The notes below the pieces were generated by a model that saw nothing but the letters and a program-made list of their open reading frames with translations, ran no database searches and was not told the origin of the DNA. Source: Pseudoalteromonas umbrosa (lineage in GTDB: Bacteria; Pseudomonadota; Gammaproteobacteria; Enterobacterales; Alteromonadaceae). Taken from it: a DNA stretch of 64,000 bases. Made by a program: the position numbers and the translations under genes. The stretch is from positions 391,968 through 455,967 of the forward strand of contig NZ_JASJUU010000002.1 in NCBI RefSeq assembly GCF_030125375.1, given 5' to 3'. This document shows, piece after piece, positions 9,979 to 20,341 of the stretch; position 1 is the first letter of the stretch; the number at the start of each line of letters is the position of its first letter.

Positions 9979-11190
9979 TTAAACTGTTCGTGTTGCTTCT
10001 GCAGGTGAAATATTTGCTGCGTTTATTGCCGGTTGAATAGCAGCAATCAGCCCAGATAAAATCACGATGGCGCTACTATATGCTAAGTATGGCCAAGGAA
10101 CTGGTGAAAGCTCAAGGTGAGCAACTACTAGATTATTTGCTAGTATGGTTAATAAAGCCCCTAGAGTTGCACCACATAAAGTAATAAGAAGGTTTTCAAT
10201 AGTAAAGTATCTTATAATTTCCATACGACTAGCACCTAAAGCGCGCCTAGTGCCAATTTGTTTTCGACGTTTCAAGACTGAAAATCGGGTTTGACCAAAT
10301 ACCCCCAGCATGGTTATTAGCACCAAACCAACGATAACAAACTGTAAAGTTGTATACGCGGCATTTTGTGCTTGATAAGCCGCTTCTTTAAATTCAGTAA
10401 ACGTTTTGAGTTCATCAATATGGAGGTGTGGGTCCTGCATCAACAATTCAACGACATCTTTCATAGTTTGCTCACGCAAACCTTCATGGGATCTTACGAG
10501 AAAAGTGATATCCGTCATCAAGAATATCGTTGGCAAAATAATGTTGTTTTTCTTGTATTGCCAAAAGCTCCATGGTCCGGCCAAATGCTCTACAACTCCT
10601 CGAATGTTATGAGGAACTTGATTTAAATAGATGGTACTGCCTAATGCTTGATGCCAATTTTCAGGGAATAAACTTTGCGCAAGTGCTTTAGAAATGATAA
10701 CACCTGTCGATCGACCCAAGCCTAAGTCATTTAGCGCTTCTTCATCGACCAAGGAAAAGCTTTCACCCGCAATAAGCTTAACGCCCATTGTGTCAATCAA
10801 GTCATAGCTGCCTGTAAATGCAGCGGCTTTACTCACATACACGGGATCATCAGGGTTCATCTTAATATCAAAGCCACCACCTCGATTAGAAAGCGGAATA
10901 GAATTAATAATACTTACGCGCTCAACGCTCTCGAGTGCTCTTATTGCCTCTAAATGTTTATACATATTTGCAATTTTTTGTGACTGTTCTTCACCTTGAT
11001 GTGGTATCTGGAAAGAAAAAAGAACATTTTCTGATAGGCCTGTGGGCGCTGTGATATCCGCATGCTTTTCAACCATCAGATAGACTGAATTTACTAGTAC
11101 AGTGAACGTTACCGCAATTTGTAAAATCAATAATAATGGTGCCATCTTTGCGCGTAAAAGCGAAGATATGATCGGCTTGAGATCTTTCAT
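9979..11190 (-). CDS. ABC transporter permease, MacB/FtsX family (set 2, second permease)
   Basis: A 403-residue paralogue of the permease at 6438, with one N-terminal helix, a periplasmic domain and three C-terminal helices; the loop reads RRKQIGTRRALGASRMEIIR. It follows its partner permease by 11 bp. No terminator was seen between its stop and the set 1 ATPase some 290 bp downstream, so readthrough of set 2 into set 1 is possible. That 290-bp gap is AT-rich and holds no convincing gene. Confidence 0.87.
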   Translation of the reverse strand: MKDLKPIISSLLRAKMAPLLLILQIAVTFTVLVNSVYLMVEKHADITAPTGLSENVLFSFQIPHQGEEQSQKIANMYKHLEAIRALESVERVSIINSIPLSNRGGGFDIKMNPDDPVYVSKAAAFTGSYDLIDTMGVKLIAGESFSLVDEEALNDLGLGRSTGVIISKALAQSLFPENWHQALGSTIYLNQVPHNIRGVVEHLAGPWSFWQYKKNNIILPTIFLMTDITFLVRSHEGLREQTMKDVVELLMQDPHLHIDELKTFTEFKEAAYQAQNAAYTTLQFVIVGLVLITMLGVFGQTRFSVLKRRKQIGTRRALGASRMEIIRYFTIENLLITLCGATLGALLTILANNLVVAHLELSPVPWPYLAYSSAIVILSGLIAAIQPAINAANISPAEATRTV

Positions 11191-11201
11191 ACGACGCTTT
11201 C

Positions 11202-12533
11202 CTATAGGCTTTTTAACTGGCTGGATGGTTCGATTTTACAAGCCCTATAAATAGGGTAAAGCCCAAATAGAGTGCTTGTAACAATCGATAGTAATAAAGT
11301 TGTTATCACTATCTCTATATTCATTTTCATCAACTCGGCATTCAAGTGACTGTATACTTCAGCGGTTACCAATAAGCCTAAATTGGCGAGTCCTAAACCT
11401 ATAATACCACCTAGCAAACCCACTATGAACGTTTCTAGCCCGAACTGTAGCGCTATATCCTGCCTACTTGCGCCAATTGCTCGCCTTAACCCAACCTCAC
11501 CGCCTTTACCATGAAACTTTGTCATCATTAGACTCATGCTATTTAAGAGACAAGCAAATAAAAATGCTGCAGCTAACCACACTGCTACTTTACTGTCATC
11601 GCCCATAACGTTGCTATGATTAATCGATTCATTCACATCTAACACTCGATTCATCTGCTCACGTTGAAAACGACCCAATAAACGCTGCTCCTGAGCGTAA
11701 TTATTTACAAAATCTAGGTATTCATCACGATGCTCGGCGGACTCTAGTTCTATCCAAAAGTACAACCATACACACTCTGAGTTGATAACTGAATGAAAAT
11801 CACTTAACTCAAACTCCCCCCAACAATATATACTCGAATCTTTACTCGCTACCCACTCATTATTCATTTGGGTACGAAAGGGAACGAACATATCACGCAC
11901 TTCAGTCAATGCGTCAAACTCTTCTAAGTAAAATCTCGGGATTAATGGCCAATCATCAAACACTCCAACCACTCGATGTAAAATGCCTCCAATTAATACT
12001 TCTTTCCCAATAGAGTTTTGGCCACCAAACAATTTCTCATTGCGCTTCTTCGATAAAATGACAACTTGCGCACCTTCTTCATCCTCTGATGCCGACCAAC
12101 CTGATCCATATATGAAAGGTGTATTAAACATTTCAAAAAACTCATAGGTGGTTGATCTAATATATGTTGACGTTGCATCTTTAACAGGTTGCTCACTGCT
12201 GCGAGTCATTGCTTTATAACTACCTATGATAGTTTGCTTGGGTGCTTTTTGTGCATTGTATAAATTCATTGCATCTTGATAAGTTACAAAAACAGGGATT
12301 TCTTCTTTGCCATCTCGCATTCGATACATATTATCTATTCCCCATGTACTTAGGTGAACTGTAAATAAACGCTCACTTTTGCTTGGAATTGGGTCTTTAT
12401 TCATCATATAACTCACGGTATAAGTTATCATCGTTGCTGCAATTCCAATTGAGATAGTTGAAATCATTAGAAAACTTAAAAGAGGTGTTCTTTTTAAGCT
12501 ATAAATGGCCAGCTTTATGTAGTAGAACAGCAT
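11202..12533 (-). CDS. ABC transporter permease, MacB/FtsX family (set 2, first permease)
   Basis: A 443-residue paralogue of the permease at 7656, with the loop GGEVGLRRAIGASRQDI and the same one-plus-three helix layout. A very strong SD (GGGGAGGGAG) precedes its ATG. It lies 15 bp downstream of a 44-codon small gene, and 431 bp separate it from its ATPase, whereas in set 1 this spacing is 2 bp. Confidence 0.87.
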   Translation of the reverse strand: MLFYYIKLAIYSLKRTPLLSFLMISTISIGIAATMITYTVSYMMNKDPIPSKSERLFTVHLSTWGIDNMYRMRDGKEEIPVFVTYQDAMNLYNAQKAPKQTIIGSYKAMTRSSEQPVKDATSTYIRSTTYEFFEMFNTPFIYGSGWSASEDEEGAQVVILSKKRNEKLFGGQNSIGKEVLIGGILHRVVGVFDDWPLIPRFYLEEFDALTEVRDMFVPFRTQMNNEWVASKDSSIYCWGEFELSDFHSVINSECVWLYFWIELESAEHRDEYLDFVNNYAQEQRLLGRFQREQMNRVLDVNESINHSNVMGDDSKVAVWLAAAFLFACLLNSMSLMMTKFHGKGGEVGLRRAIGASRQDIALQFGLETFIVGLLGGIIGLGLANLGLLVTAEVYSHLNAELMKMNIEIVITTLLLSIVTSTLFGLYPIYRACKIEPSSQLKSL

Positions 12534-12548
12534 GCTCCCTCCCCAACG

Positions 12549-12683
12549 CTATTTATTTTTCTTTTTGTAACATCTAAGAACAACAAGCCCACCCGCAAAA
12601 GTTGTGCTGTAAGCGGGTAATGAAGCTTGACTCTGAAGCCAATTAGTCACGTTTTCGGTAATCAGATTTGATTTATGTAACAT
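12549..12683 (-). CDS. Small 44-residue protein co-encoded with ABC exporter set 2
   Basis: An ORF of 44 codons with a good SD (AGGA, seven bases before ATG 12683) ends 15 bp before the permease at 11202. The C-terminal part runs PAYSTTFAGGLVVLRCYKKK, that is, a Gly-Gly pair in a short hydrophobic stretch followed by a basic tail. I do not recognise the family. It could be an export substrate with a Gly-Gly processing site, a small membrane subunit, or a chance ORF. No C39 peptidase is encoded by the adjoining ATPase or permeases, which argues against a classical double-glycine bacteriocin. The frame stays open upstream to 12803, but without an SD. Confidence 0.45.
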   Translation of the reverse strand: MLHKSNLITENVTNWLQSQASLPAYSTTFAGGLVVLRCYKKKNK

Positions 12684-12964
12684 TATTATTCCTGATAGTT
12701 CCTTGATTCTTTGTGAACCCATCCTTGATTCACGTATCAGCAGGTTACTCCGCTTTACTCCCAATCTCCTGCAAAAAAGGTAGAGAAAACATTTATCATC
12801 CACTTAAACTATCAGATTGAGAAAGCAAAAAGATACATAATAAAAACTAAAAAGTCACCTTAGCAGCCTCTTAAATGTTAATTTAAAGCACAACCTGTTA
12901 ACTTTGCTGTTTGCAAAGATTTTATGCGAATCAATAAACTCTTTTTTGAAAGTGGATAATGTCT

Positions 12965-13669
12965 TTACAGTTCGATTCCCCATCGACTTGCATAATGGAC
13001 AAGACAACGTTCTTTGATTACTCCATCCCTTACCTCAATGACCCGTTTACTCTGTTGAGCTAAATCCAAATTATGCGTTGCCATTAAAATAGTCGTCCCC
13101 TGCTGGTTCAAAGTCGTCAATAATGCCATCACTTCAGCGGAGCTGTTTAAATCTAAATTGCCTGTTGGTTCATCCGCAAGAATAACTGCAGGCTCAGTAA
13201 CAAGTGCACGTGCTATAGCTGCTTTTTGTTGTTGTCCGCCTGATAACTGAGAGGGTTTATACTTTGCAAAATCACTTAAACCTACTTGCTCTAATAATCC
13301 CCACACACGTTTTCTGCGTAAATTAGAATGCATCTTACTGTAACGCAGTGGCATTTCAATATTGTCATAAACACAGAAGTCAGGCAGCAAGTGAAAGCTT
13401 TGAAAAACATACCCAATCTCTCGATTTCTCAAACGAGACTTTTCCTTGTCATTTAGAGTGGAAACATTTTTTCCTGCAAATACATAATCACCGCTACATG
13501 GCGTTTCCAATAACCCCAGCACATTAAGAAGCGTCGTTTTACCTGAACCTGATGGTCCTATAAAGGAGATAAATTCACCCAACTGCACTGTTAAATCAAT
13601 CGGCTGTAAAGCCTGTGTAATAACGTCGCTATCCCTAAAGTTCTTCGAAACACCAATTAACTCAAGCAT
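12965..13669 (-). CDS. ABC transporter ATP-binding protein, LolD/MacB type (set 2)
   Basis: A 234-residue ATPase: Walker [10 protein letters not shown], signature [15 protein letters not shown], Walker [12 protein letters not shown], switch histidine in ATHNLD. Paralogue of the ATPase at 9002. It heads ABC set 2. The 280-bp stretch between its stop and the small gene at 12549 shows no gene I can support and may hold an internal promoter. A further 220 bp upstream separates it from metH. Confidence 0.92.
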   Translation of the reverse strand: MLELIGVSKNFRDSDVITQALQPIDLTVQLGEFISFIGPSGSGKTTLLNVLGLLETPCSGDYVFAGKNVSTLNDKEKSRLRNREIGYVFQSFHLLPDFCVYDNIEMPLRYSKMHSNLRRKRVWGLLEQVGLSDFAKYKPSQLSGGQQQKAAIARALVTEPAVILADEPTGNLDLNSSAEVMALLTTLNQQGTTILMATHNLDLAQQSKRVIEVRDGVIKERCLVHYASRWGIEL

Positions 13670-13847
13670 ATTTGATGACTACCTAGATTGGTTTAATTAT
13701 TGGGAAATACTACTTTTAGACAATACCTGAGCAATAGCCAGCTCCATTATCTAGTCGTTACCTAAAATATTAACAAAGGTACACCAAGTCTACCTTTAAA
13801 TACAATTGAGTAAGTTATTACGCATTTATGAAATAAATAAAGCATGT

Positions 13848-13877
13848 AGTGCGCTCAGCAGGAAAGCAAAGCGCACT
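13848..13877 (-). terminator. Probable terminator of the metA-metH operon
   Basis: Inverted repeat AGTGCGCT/AGCGCACT with a 14-base loop, 13 bp past the metH stop, followed on the minus strand by an AT-rich tract (ACATGCTTTATTTATTTC). Confidence 0.6.
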
Positions 13878-13889
13878 TGAGGGATTGAT

Positions 13890-16517
13890 TTAATCGTCAT
13901 AGCCTAGGTTAGGAGATAACCAGCGCTGAGCTTCTTCCACAGACATACCACTCCTGTGAGCATAGTCTTCAACTTGATCTTTTTGAATCGCGGCAACGGC
14001 AAAGTACTTTGAATCAGGGTGTGAGAAATACCAACCTGAAACCGCAGCGCCCGGCCACATGGCATAAGAGCTAGTTAATTTCATATTGATACGGTTTTCT
14101 ACATCCAATAGCGCCCAGATTTTTTTCTTCTCTGTGTGCTCAGGACAAGCTGGGTAACCTGGTGCAGGACGAATACCTTGGTAATTTTCACGGATAAGCT
14201 CTTCATTGGTCAGCGATTCATCCGCCGCAAATCCCCAGTGTTCTTTTCGCACCTGTTCGTGCAAATACTCAGCAAAGGCTTCTGCTAATCTATCTGCAAC
14301 CGCTTTAACCATGATCTTGTTATAGTCATCTTGCTGCGCATCAAATGCATCCGCTAAGTCATCCTCTTCGAGACCACCTGTCACCGCGAATGCGCCAAAA
14401 TAGTCATCTATACCTTTTGGCGCGACATAGTCTGCTAAGCAATAATTCGGAAAATCCGTTTTTTCTGTTTGTTGACGTAGCTGACAAGATTTCAGAATGA
14501 CTTCTGAACGAGACTCATCAGTGTAAATTTCAATATCATCATCCACACGGTTTGCAGGGAATAAACCAATGACGCCAAGCGGTTGTAATTTGCCTGTTTG
14601 CTCCAAATCATCGAGCATGGCATTGGCATCAGCAAATAACTTTTTAGCCTCTTCACCGACAATCTCGTCTTCTAAAATACGCGGATATTTACCCGCTAAA
14701 GACCATGTCATGAAATAAGGCGTCCAATCTATGTATTTACGCAATGTGGCAATGCTGACATCTTTAAACTCAGTAATACCCAGCTTTTTAGGTTTTGGTG
14801 GGGTATAGTTATCCCAATCCAATTTCGTCGCATTGTCACGCGCACGGGCGAGCGTCACCGGCTTTGAACGCGGCTTTTTACGCGCTTGTTGCTCACGCAC
14901 TTTGACATATTCATTGGCTGTTTTTTCTAGGAACACAGGCTTTTGAGTATCACTTAGTAGGCTAGACACCACCCCAACAGCTCGGCTGGCATTATTCACA
15001 TAAATAACACCTTTGTCATACTGAGGCTCAATCTTCACCGCAGTATGGGCTTTAGATGTGGTTGCACCACCAATTAATAACGGAATATCAAAGCCGCGAC
15101 GTGTCATTTCTTTCGCCACATGTACCATTTCATCCAGTGATGGAGTAATAAGGCCAGATAAGCCAATGGCATCTGCTTTTTCATCAATGGCCGTTTGCAA
15201 GATCTTTTCAGCAGGGACCATGACACCTAAGTCAACCACTTCATAGTTATTACACTGCAACACAACCCCCACAATATTTTTACCAATATCGTGAACATCG
15301 CCTTTTACGGTAGCCATAACGATTTTACCGTTACTTGCGCCCTCTTCTTTTTCAGCTTCAATAAACGGGTCAAGATAGGCTACGGCTCGCTTCATTACGC
15401 GGGCCGATTTAACCACCTGGGGCAGGAACATTTTACCGGCACCAAATAAGTCACCGACCACATTCATACCATCCATCAGTGGTCCTTCAATCACTTGGAT
15501 AGGCTTATCAAAGCTTAAACGACACTCTTCTGTATCTTCATCGATATACTCAGTGATCCCTTTTACAAGGGCATGCTCTAACCTTTTCGCAACCGGCCAT
15601 GTACGCCACTCTAAATCCTCTTTTTTCTCAGCTTGCGCCATACCTGAGTATTTAGGAGCAATATCCACTAAGCGCTCACCAGCACCTGGGTCAGTATTGA
15701 GGATCACATCCTCAACAGCATTTCTCAATTCAAGTGGAATATCGTCATACACCGCTAATTGACTGGCGTTGACTATCCCCATATCCATACCTGCTTTGAT
15801 GGCATGGTATAAAAAGACTGAGTGGATAGCTTCACGAACTGGGTTGTTGCCCCTAAACGAGAACGATACGTTAGACACACCGCCTGATACCTTACAGTGT
15901 GGTAGGTTTTGCTTTATGCGGCGGGTACCCTCAATAAATTCAACGGCATAGTTATCATGTTCTTCAATACCGGTGGCAACGGCAAAAATATTCGGGTCAA
16001 AGATAATGTCTTCTGGCGGGAAGCCAAGCTCATCCACAAGAATTTTGTACGAGCGTTGGCAAATTTCAAACTTACGATCTGCCGTTTCAGCCTGACCGAC
16101 TTCATCAAACGCCATCACAACAACAGCGGCACCAAAACGCTTTAACACCTTGGCCTGATGTACAAAAGGCTCTCTGCCCTCTTTCAACGAGATAGAGTTT
16201 ACAATGGCCTTGCCCTGAATACATTTCAGGCCAGCGACGATGACATCCCACTTAGAGGAGTCAACCATAATAGGCACTTTTGAGATCTCGGGCTCAGAGG
16301 CAATCAAGTTTAAAAACTTCACCATCGCCATTTTTGAGTCCAACATGGCTTCATCCATGTTGATATCAATAACCTGCGCACCACCTTCAACCTGCTCTCT
16401 GGCAACTTCAAGCGCTGTTTCGTAATCTTCTTCTAAAATGAGGCGTTTGAATCGCGCTGATCCTGTGACATTGGTTCTTTCCCCAACGTTGGTAAATACA
16501 GCTGTAGATTGCGTCAT
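13890..16517 (-). CDS. metH: Cobalamin-dependent methionine synthase, C-terminal part (pterin, B12 and reactivation domains)
   Basis: This 875-residue protein matches E. coli MetH from the pterin-binding domain onward: it opens with [17 protein letters not shown] (residues 9-25), carries the cobalamin lower-ligand motif DVHDIG (407-412, His409), and ends with the AdoMet-binding reactivation domain ([10 protein letters not shown]). It lacks the homocysteine-binding domain, which is encoded by the next gene upstream, 11 bp away. A clear SD (AGGAAG, seven bases before the ATG) shows that this is a true second start, not a sequencing frameshift. The two products should assemble to transfer a methyl group from 5-methyl-THF to homocysteine. 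Confidence 0.93.
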   Translation of the reverse strand: MTQSTAVFTNVGERTNVTGSARFKRLILEEDYETALEVAREQVEGGAQVIDINMDEAMLDSKMAMVKFLNLIASEPEISKVPIMVDSSKWDVIVAGLKCIQGKAIVNSISLKEGREPFVHQAKVLKRFGAAVVVMAFDEVGQAETADRKFEICQRSYKILVDELGFPPEDIIFDPNIFAVATGIEEHDNYAVEFIEGTRRIKQNLPHCKVSGGVSNVSFSFRGNNPVREAIHSVFLYHAIKAGMDMGIVNASQLAVYDDIPLELRNAVEDVILNTDPGAGERLVDIAPKYSGMAQAEKKEDLEWRTWPVAKRLEHALVKGITEYIDEDTEECRLSFDKPIQVIEGPLMDGMNVVGDLFGAGKMFLPQVVKSARVMKRAVAYLDPFIEAEKEEGASNGKIVMATVKGDVHDIGKNIVGVVLQCNNYEVVDLGVMVPAEKILQTAIDEKADAIGLSGLITPSLDEMVHVAKEMTRRGFDIPLLIGGATTSKAHTAVKIEPQYDKGVIYVNNASRAVGVVSSLLSDTQKPVFLEKTANEYVKVREQQARKKPRSKPVTLARARDNATKLDWDNYTPPKPKKLGITEFKDVSIATLRKYIDWTPYFMTWSLAGKYPRILEDEIVGEEAKKLFADANAMLDDLEQTGKLQPLGVIGLFPANRVDDDIEIYTDESRSEVILKSCQLRQQTEKTDFPNYCLADYVAPKGIDDYFGAFAVTGGLEEDDLADAFDAQQDDYNKIMVKAVADRLAEAFAEYLHEQVRKEHWGFAADESLTNEELIRENYQGIRPAPGYPACPEHTEKKKIWALLDVENRINMKLTSSYAMWPGAAVSGWYFSHPDSKYFAVAAIQKDQVEDYAHRSGMSVEEAQRWLSPNLGYDD

Positions 16518-16528
16518 AATGATACTTC

Positions 16529-17620
16529 CTAATTCAGATTACAGGCTTCAAGACCTGATAAACGCATACGTACTTCAAGCTCAGGGAGCTTACGCGGTGG
16601 CACAGTAGTCAAACCATCCGCGAAGGCTTTAATATGCTCAGGTGTCGTACCACAGCACCCGCCAACAATATTAATAAAGCCTTCTTTACCCCAGTCAACA
16701 ATCTCTTTACTCATATCATCAGCTTCTAAGTCATACTCACCAAATTCATTTGGTAAGCCCGCATTAGGGTGTACGGATGTAAAGGTTTCACATACACGTG
16801 ATAGCTCTTCAACATAAGGACGAAGTAGATCAGGTCCTAACGCGCAATTTAAACCAATAGAAATCGGCTTGATATGACGAATAGAGTTATAAAATGCTTC
16901 TGTGGTTTGCCCTGATAAAGTACGACCAGACGCATCAGTAATAGTGCCTGAAATCATTACAGGCAAACGAATTCCTGCTTGCTCAAATGCCTCTTCTACC
17001 CCGTAGGCAGCCGCTTTGGCATTGAGCGTATCAAAAATCGTTTCAATCAAAATAAGATGCGCGCCGCCTTCGATTAAGGCAAGGGTTGATTCAATATATG
17101 CTTCCACCAGTGCATCAAAGGTCACATTTCGATAACCCGGATCATTTACATCAGGAGAAATAGAACATGTTTTTGACGTCGGACCAAGTACCCCGCCTAC
17201 ATAACGTGGTTTACTTGGATCTTTGGCAGTAAACTCATCACAGACTTGGCGGGCTAATTTTGCTGACTCGAAATTAATTTCGCGGCTTAAACTCGCCATA
17301 TCATAGTCTTCCATCGAAATAGTCGTCGAGTTAAACGTATTAGTTTCGATGATGTCAGCACCGGCTTCTAAGTATTCACGGTGAATTTGCTTAATCACAT
17401 CAGGCTGCGTGAGGCTCAATAAATCATTGTTGCCTTTGATCAACACATGCCAATCTTTAAAGCGCTCACCACGGTAATCCTCTTCCTCAAACTTGTGTTT
17501 TTGGATCATGGTACCCATAGCACCATCTAAAATGACAATACGCTCTTGCATGGTTTTTTTCAGCGCTTCAGATACGGCTTGGCCATCGACAGGCTCAAAT
17601 GGCACACTGTTATTCGGCAT
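16529..17620 (-). CDS. metH: Methionine synthase homocysteine-binding subunit (N-terminal part of MetH)
   Basis: This 363-residue protein is the homocysteine S-methyltransferase domain of MetH. Zinc-ligand cysteines are visible in GLNCALGP and in GGCCGTT (Cys322 and Cys323). It stops at [11 protein letters not shown], exactly where the linker to the pterin domain lies in full-length MetH, so the split falls on a domain boundary. Its start overlaps the end of metA by 11 bp. It could be mistaken for a stand-alone BHMT-like enzyme, but the adjoining remainder of MetH makes the split-enzyme reading much more likely. Confidence 0.92.
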   Translation of the reverse strand: MPNNSVPFEPVDGQAVSEALKKTMQERIVILDGAMGTMIQKHKFEEEDYRGERFKDWHVLIKGNNDLLSLTQPDVIKQIHREYLEAGADIIETNTFNSTTISMEDYDMASLSREINFESAKLARQVCDEFTAKDPSKPRYVGGVLGPTSKTCSISPDVNDPGYRNVTFDALVEAYIESTLALIEGGAHLILIETIFDTLNAKAAAYGVEEAFEQAGIRLPVMISGTITDASGRTLSGQTTEAFYNSIRHIKPISIGLNCALGPDLLRPYVEELSRVCETFTSVHPNAGLPNEFGEYDLEADDMSKEIVDWGKEGFINIVGGCCGTTPEHIKAFADGLTTVPPRKLPELEVRMRLSGLEACNLN

Positions 17621-18557
17621 AATTGTTAGTCCTTACGTCTTGGCTAACGAGATTAATATCGTACGGAGTTGTTTGGTAAACATAATAGTTTAACCAATTT
17701 GAAAATAATAAAAAGGCGTGACTTTGCCACGTTTTGGATGGCTTGGCGTCAGCATCATTATTTGGAAAATAATTGTCAGGCATAGGGGCATCCGGACCAT
17801 TTTTTAAGTCACGCAAATATTCTTTTTGCAGTGTATCAGCATCATATTCAGGGTGCCCAGTAATATACACCTGACTGCCCGTTTTATTCTTGAGAAGGTA
17901 AGCTCCCACTTTGTCGGAACCGGCCAATACAACTAGATCTTCATTATTGTTAATCTTGTCAATGTCGATATGCCCATAACGAGAATGCGGTACTAAAAAT
18001 TCATCATCAAACCCACGTGTCAAAGCTCCGTGATCAAAATACACTTGATGTTTAAACACACCACACAGCTTTTGCTCTTTGAGATCTCGCTTTAAACCAT
18101 GATGATGATACAAACCGGCATGAGCAGCCCAACAAGAAAATAAAGTTGAGGTCACGTGATTTTCAGCCCAGTCAAAAAACGCTTGTAATTCTTGCCAGTA
18201 GATTACATCCGTATATTCCAAATGTGCCAATGGTGCACCGGTCACAATTAAAGCATCGTAGTTTTCGTCTTTTACTTCAGAAAAGTAGCGATAAAACATA
18301 TTTAGGTGCTGTTCAGAATTTTCCGAACTACGATGCGTATCGAGACGCAATAAATCAACATTGACTTGTAGTGGGGAGTTAGCCAACAAACGAATAAATT
18401 GAACCTCAGTTTCTACCTTATTTGGCATTAAGTTCAATATGGCTAAACGCATCGGGCGGATCTCTTGAGACATGGCGCGGCTTTTTGGCATCACAAAAAC
18501 ATTTTCGTGACGTAGCCTCGCAATGGCGGGTAACTCGTCTTTAACAGTGATCGGCAT
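17610..18557 (-). CDS. metA: Homoserine O-acyltransferase MetA
   Basis: MetA family acyltransferase, first committed step of methionine synthesis from homoserine. The canonical N-terminus [11 protein letters not shown] starts at the ATG at 18557, preceded by a strong SD (GGGGAGGATCTC). Catalytic elements are visible: the nucleophile Cys in [10 protein letters not shown], His in VPHSRYGH and Glu in GHPEYD. Whether the acyl donor is succinyl- or acetyl-CoA cannot be settled by eye. It overlaps the metH N-part gene by 11 bp, forming a metA-metH'-metH'' operon with MetJ boxes upstream. Confidence 0.94.
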   Translation of the reverse strand: MPITVKDELPAIARLRHENVFVMPKSRAMSQEIRPMRLAILNLMPNKVETEVQFIRLLANSPLQVNVDLLRLDTHRSSENSEQHLNMFYRYFSEVKDENYDALIVTGAPLAHLEYTDVIYWQELQAFFDWAENHVTSTLFSCWAAHAGLYHHHGLKRDLKEQKLCGVFKHQVYFDHGALTRGFDDEFLVPHSRYGHIDIDKINNNEDLVVLAGSDKVGAYLLKNKTGSQVYITGHPEYDADTLQKEYLRDLKNGPDAPMPDNYFPNNDADAKPSKTWQSHAFLLFSNWLNYYVYQTTPYDINLVSQDVRTNNYAE

Positions 18558-18638
18558 GAGATCCTCCCCAAATTGGATAAAACTAACAATATTATAGTGG
18601 CTGACATTATGAACGAACGCCATAAAATATCAACTTCT

Positions 18639-18654
18639 AGATGTTCAGACGTCC
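18639..18654 (-). promoter_or_regulatory. Two tandem MetJ boxes upstream of metA
   Basis: AGATGTTC and AGACGTCC lie side by side, each close to the 8-bp met-box consensus AGACGTCT. The preceding octamer may be a weaker third box. They sit about 80 bp upstream of the metA start, which suits repression by MetJ with SAM. Confidence 0.7.
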
Positions 18655-18815
18655 AAATGTAGATAACTCCGTATTAATAAAATCAAGAGGGAAGAGATAA
18701 ACCGAAATAAAAGCTATCAGTAAATGTAGGCACATGGATCATAAAAGGACAATTTAAGGAAGAGGTAAGCTACATTCAGCTTAGTTAGTAGGAAGGAATT
18801 AGAAGAAAAGAATAT

Positions 18816-18840
18816 AGGGTGCTCAAGCAATAAGCACCCT
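18816..18840 (-). terminator. Hairpin terminator after the small membrane-protein gene
   Basis: Inverted repeat AGGGTGCT/AGCACCCT with a 9-base loop, followed on the minus strand by ATATTCTTTTCTT. It lies 18 bp past the stop of the gene at 18858. Confidence 0.6.
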
Positions 18841-18857
18841 GTCATGCAAGTAGATGA

Positions 18858-19052
18858 TCAACCGAAATAGCCGTAGCCTAACACAACACTCGCTATCAAC
18901 CCTGTCACTGCAAAAATGCCATATTCAATGCTCACTTTTAAACGCTGCTCTCCTGCAAATTGCTTTGACTCCGTCAAAGCCATAATGATGCATGAGATAA
19001 ACATACAAAAGCCCAAAATAATTAAGTTAATTTGGATTGCATCTAGGATCAT
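18858..19052 (-). CDS. Small two-helix membrane protein of unknown function
   Basis: A 64-residue protein when started at the ATG at 19052, which has GGAG seven bases upstream; an in-frame ATG at 19091 would add 13 residues. Two transmembrane helices are visible (about 8-27 and 43-62), joined by a polar loop rich in Lys and Glu. I do not recognise the family. It stands alone between metA and a divergent transporter gene and ends in its own terminator. Confidence 0.6.
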   Translation of the reverse strand: MILDAIQINLIILGFCMFISCIIMALTESKQFAGEQRLKVSIEYGIFAVTGLIASVVLGYGYFG

Positions 19053-19286
19053 TTCACTCTCCAGTACGAGGCCATAGGCCGATTTAAGCACACGACTATT
19101 TCAACGCAAATGAGTGTAGCAAATTAAGTTTTAAAGTTTCAATAAAAATTGAAACTTTATTTTTGAGTGGAATAAAGTAAAGAAGGGAACAAGATACTCA
19201 CAGGCGGTTAAACTCAATTTTATTGCATATATATACAAAATAATTACAGTACCGCCACATTAACAAACAAGTAACTAAGTAAATTT

Positions 19287-20174
19287 GTGGGTATTGGAGA
19301 GATCGCTGCATTTTGTGCAGCTGCAGTATGGGCGTTTTCGACCCTGCTCTATAAACGATTTAGTCATCATCTAAATCCATTAGAATTGAACGTCGCTAAG
19401 GGAGTTATCGCGGCTGCATTAATGGCGGCCGTACTCCTTTTCACTTGGGATACGCAATTGCCATCTAGCTATACGAGTTGGGGATGGTTGATTGCCAGTG
19501 GCATTGTCGGCATTGCCATTGGTGACAGTGCTTATTTTGCGGCACTGCGAAATATTGGTCCAGCTCGCACTCTGGTGATTGAATCACTCGCACCAGCCAT
19601 CGCAGGGCTACTAAACATCGTTTTGTTAGGAGTTTATCTATCTGCAACAGCTTGGTTCGGCATTATTATTACCACTATCGGCGTCATTATCGCGGTAAAG
19701 CCAAGCCAAAAATTGCCAAAACTAGATAAAGATATTTATCGAACAGGCGTGCTCTTCGCACTTGCAGCAGCAACTTGCCAAGCGGCTGGCATGGTACTTT
19801 CGAAAGGGGCACTCAATGATAACAGTATCAGTAGCCTTTGGGCTGCAATGATACGACTTGCTTCGGGCACCTTAGTCGTCGCTATGATAATTGCCATACT
19901 CAAACAATCGTCATTGACTCGCTCAATCACACTTAAAGGGATTGATGGCAAAGCTTGGTTGTTTGCTGCAGTCTTTTTTGGCACCTTTATCGGGCTATGG
20001 CTGCAACTTATCTCAGTCAACAATACAGATCCAGCGATTGCACAGACGATTTTTTCAGCGGCTCCTTTGATGGTGATGACCATGAGCTTGATACGAAGAG
20101 AGCATGTAACACGAGGAATGATATTTGGTGGGGTAACCGCATTGAGCGGTATTATTTTACTTTTGAGGGGATAA
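19287..20174 (+). CDS. EamA/DMT-family transporter
   Basis: A 295-residue inner-membrane protein of about ten helices made of two EamA repeats; the first begins AAVWAFSTLLYKRF and the second, after KDIYRTGVLFALAAATCQA, repeats the same layout. Members export amino acids, nucleobases or other metabolites; substrate unknown. The start is GTG at 19287 and I see no good SD, so the exact start is less certain. It converges with the tail locus, whose last gene ends 168 bp further on. Confidence 0.85.
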   Translation: MGIGEIAAFCAAAVWAFSTLLYKRFSHHLNPLELNVAKGVIAAALMAAVLLFTWDTQLPSSYTSWGWLIASGIVGIAIGDSAYFAALRNIGPARTLVIESLAPAIAGLLNIVLLGVYLSATAWFGIIITTIGVIIAVKPSQKLPKLDKDIYRTGVLFALAAATCQAAGMVLSKGALNDNSISSLWAAMIRLASGTLVVAMIIAILKQSSLTRSITLKGIDGKAWLFAAVFFGTFIGLWLQLISVNNTDPAIAQTIFSAAPLMVMTMSLIRREHVTRGMIFGGVTALSGIILLLRG

Positions 20175-20188
20175 GAAATTAGGAAAGA

Positions 20189-20247
20189 GGCCATCTCAGC
20201 CGGTTTATGCATAGAGCAATGCACGTGAGAAAACCACTGAGACAGCC
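20189..20247. repeat. Long imperfect inverted repeat between the EamA gene and the tail locus
   Basis: An 18-base arm beginning GGCCATCTCAG pairs imperfectly with an arm at 20230-20247 ending GAGACAGCC, and the loop contains a smaller TGCAT/ATGCA stem. It could terminate the EamA transcript, though no clear T-run follows, or mark the downstream edge of the tail locus. Confidence 0.4.
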
Positions 20248-20274
20248 TTGGAGGTAGGAGGTTGGGAAGGAAAA

Positions 20275-20295
20275 GTACCGCATGATCAGCGGTAC
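20275..20295 (-). terminator. Intrinsic terminator at the end of the tail operon
   Basis: Perfect 7-bp stem GTACCGC/GCGGTAC with a 7-base loop, followed on the minus strand by TTTTCC, about 47 bp past the stop of gene D. Confidence 0.65.
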
Positions 20296-20341
20296 GGCAT
20301 GAAATATTTAATATAAGAGACTATAAAAGAGACAGAAGAGG

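Noticed and set aside
13890..17620. metH broken by a frameshift (pseudogene)
   Set aside because: The first gene ends and the second begins exactly at the inter-domain linker, and the second has its own well-placed SD, so this is a genuine two-gene arrangement.
19736..20224. 162-residue minus-strand frame opposite the EamA gene
   Set aside because: It lies entirely over the antisense of a clear membrane transporter and has no family features or SD.
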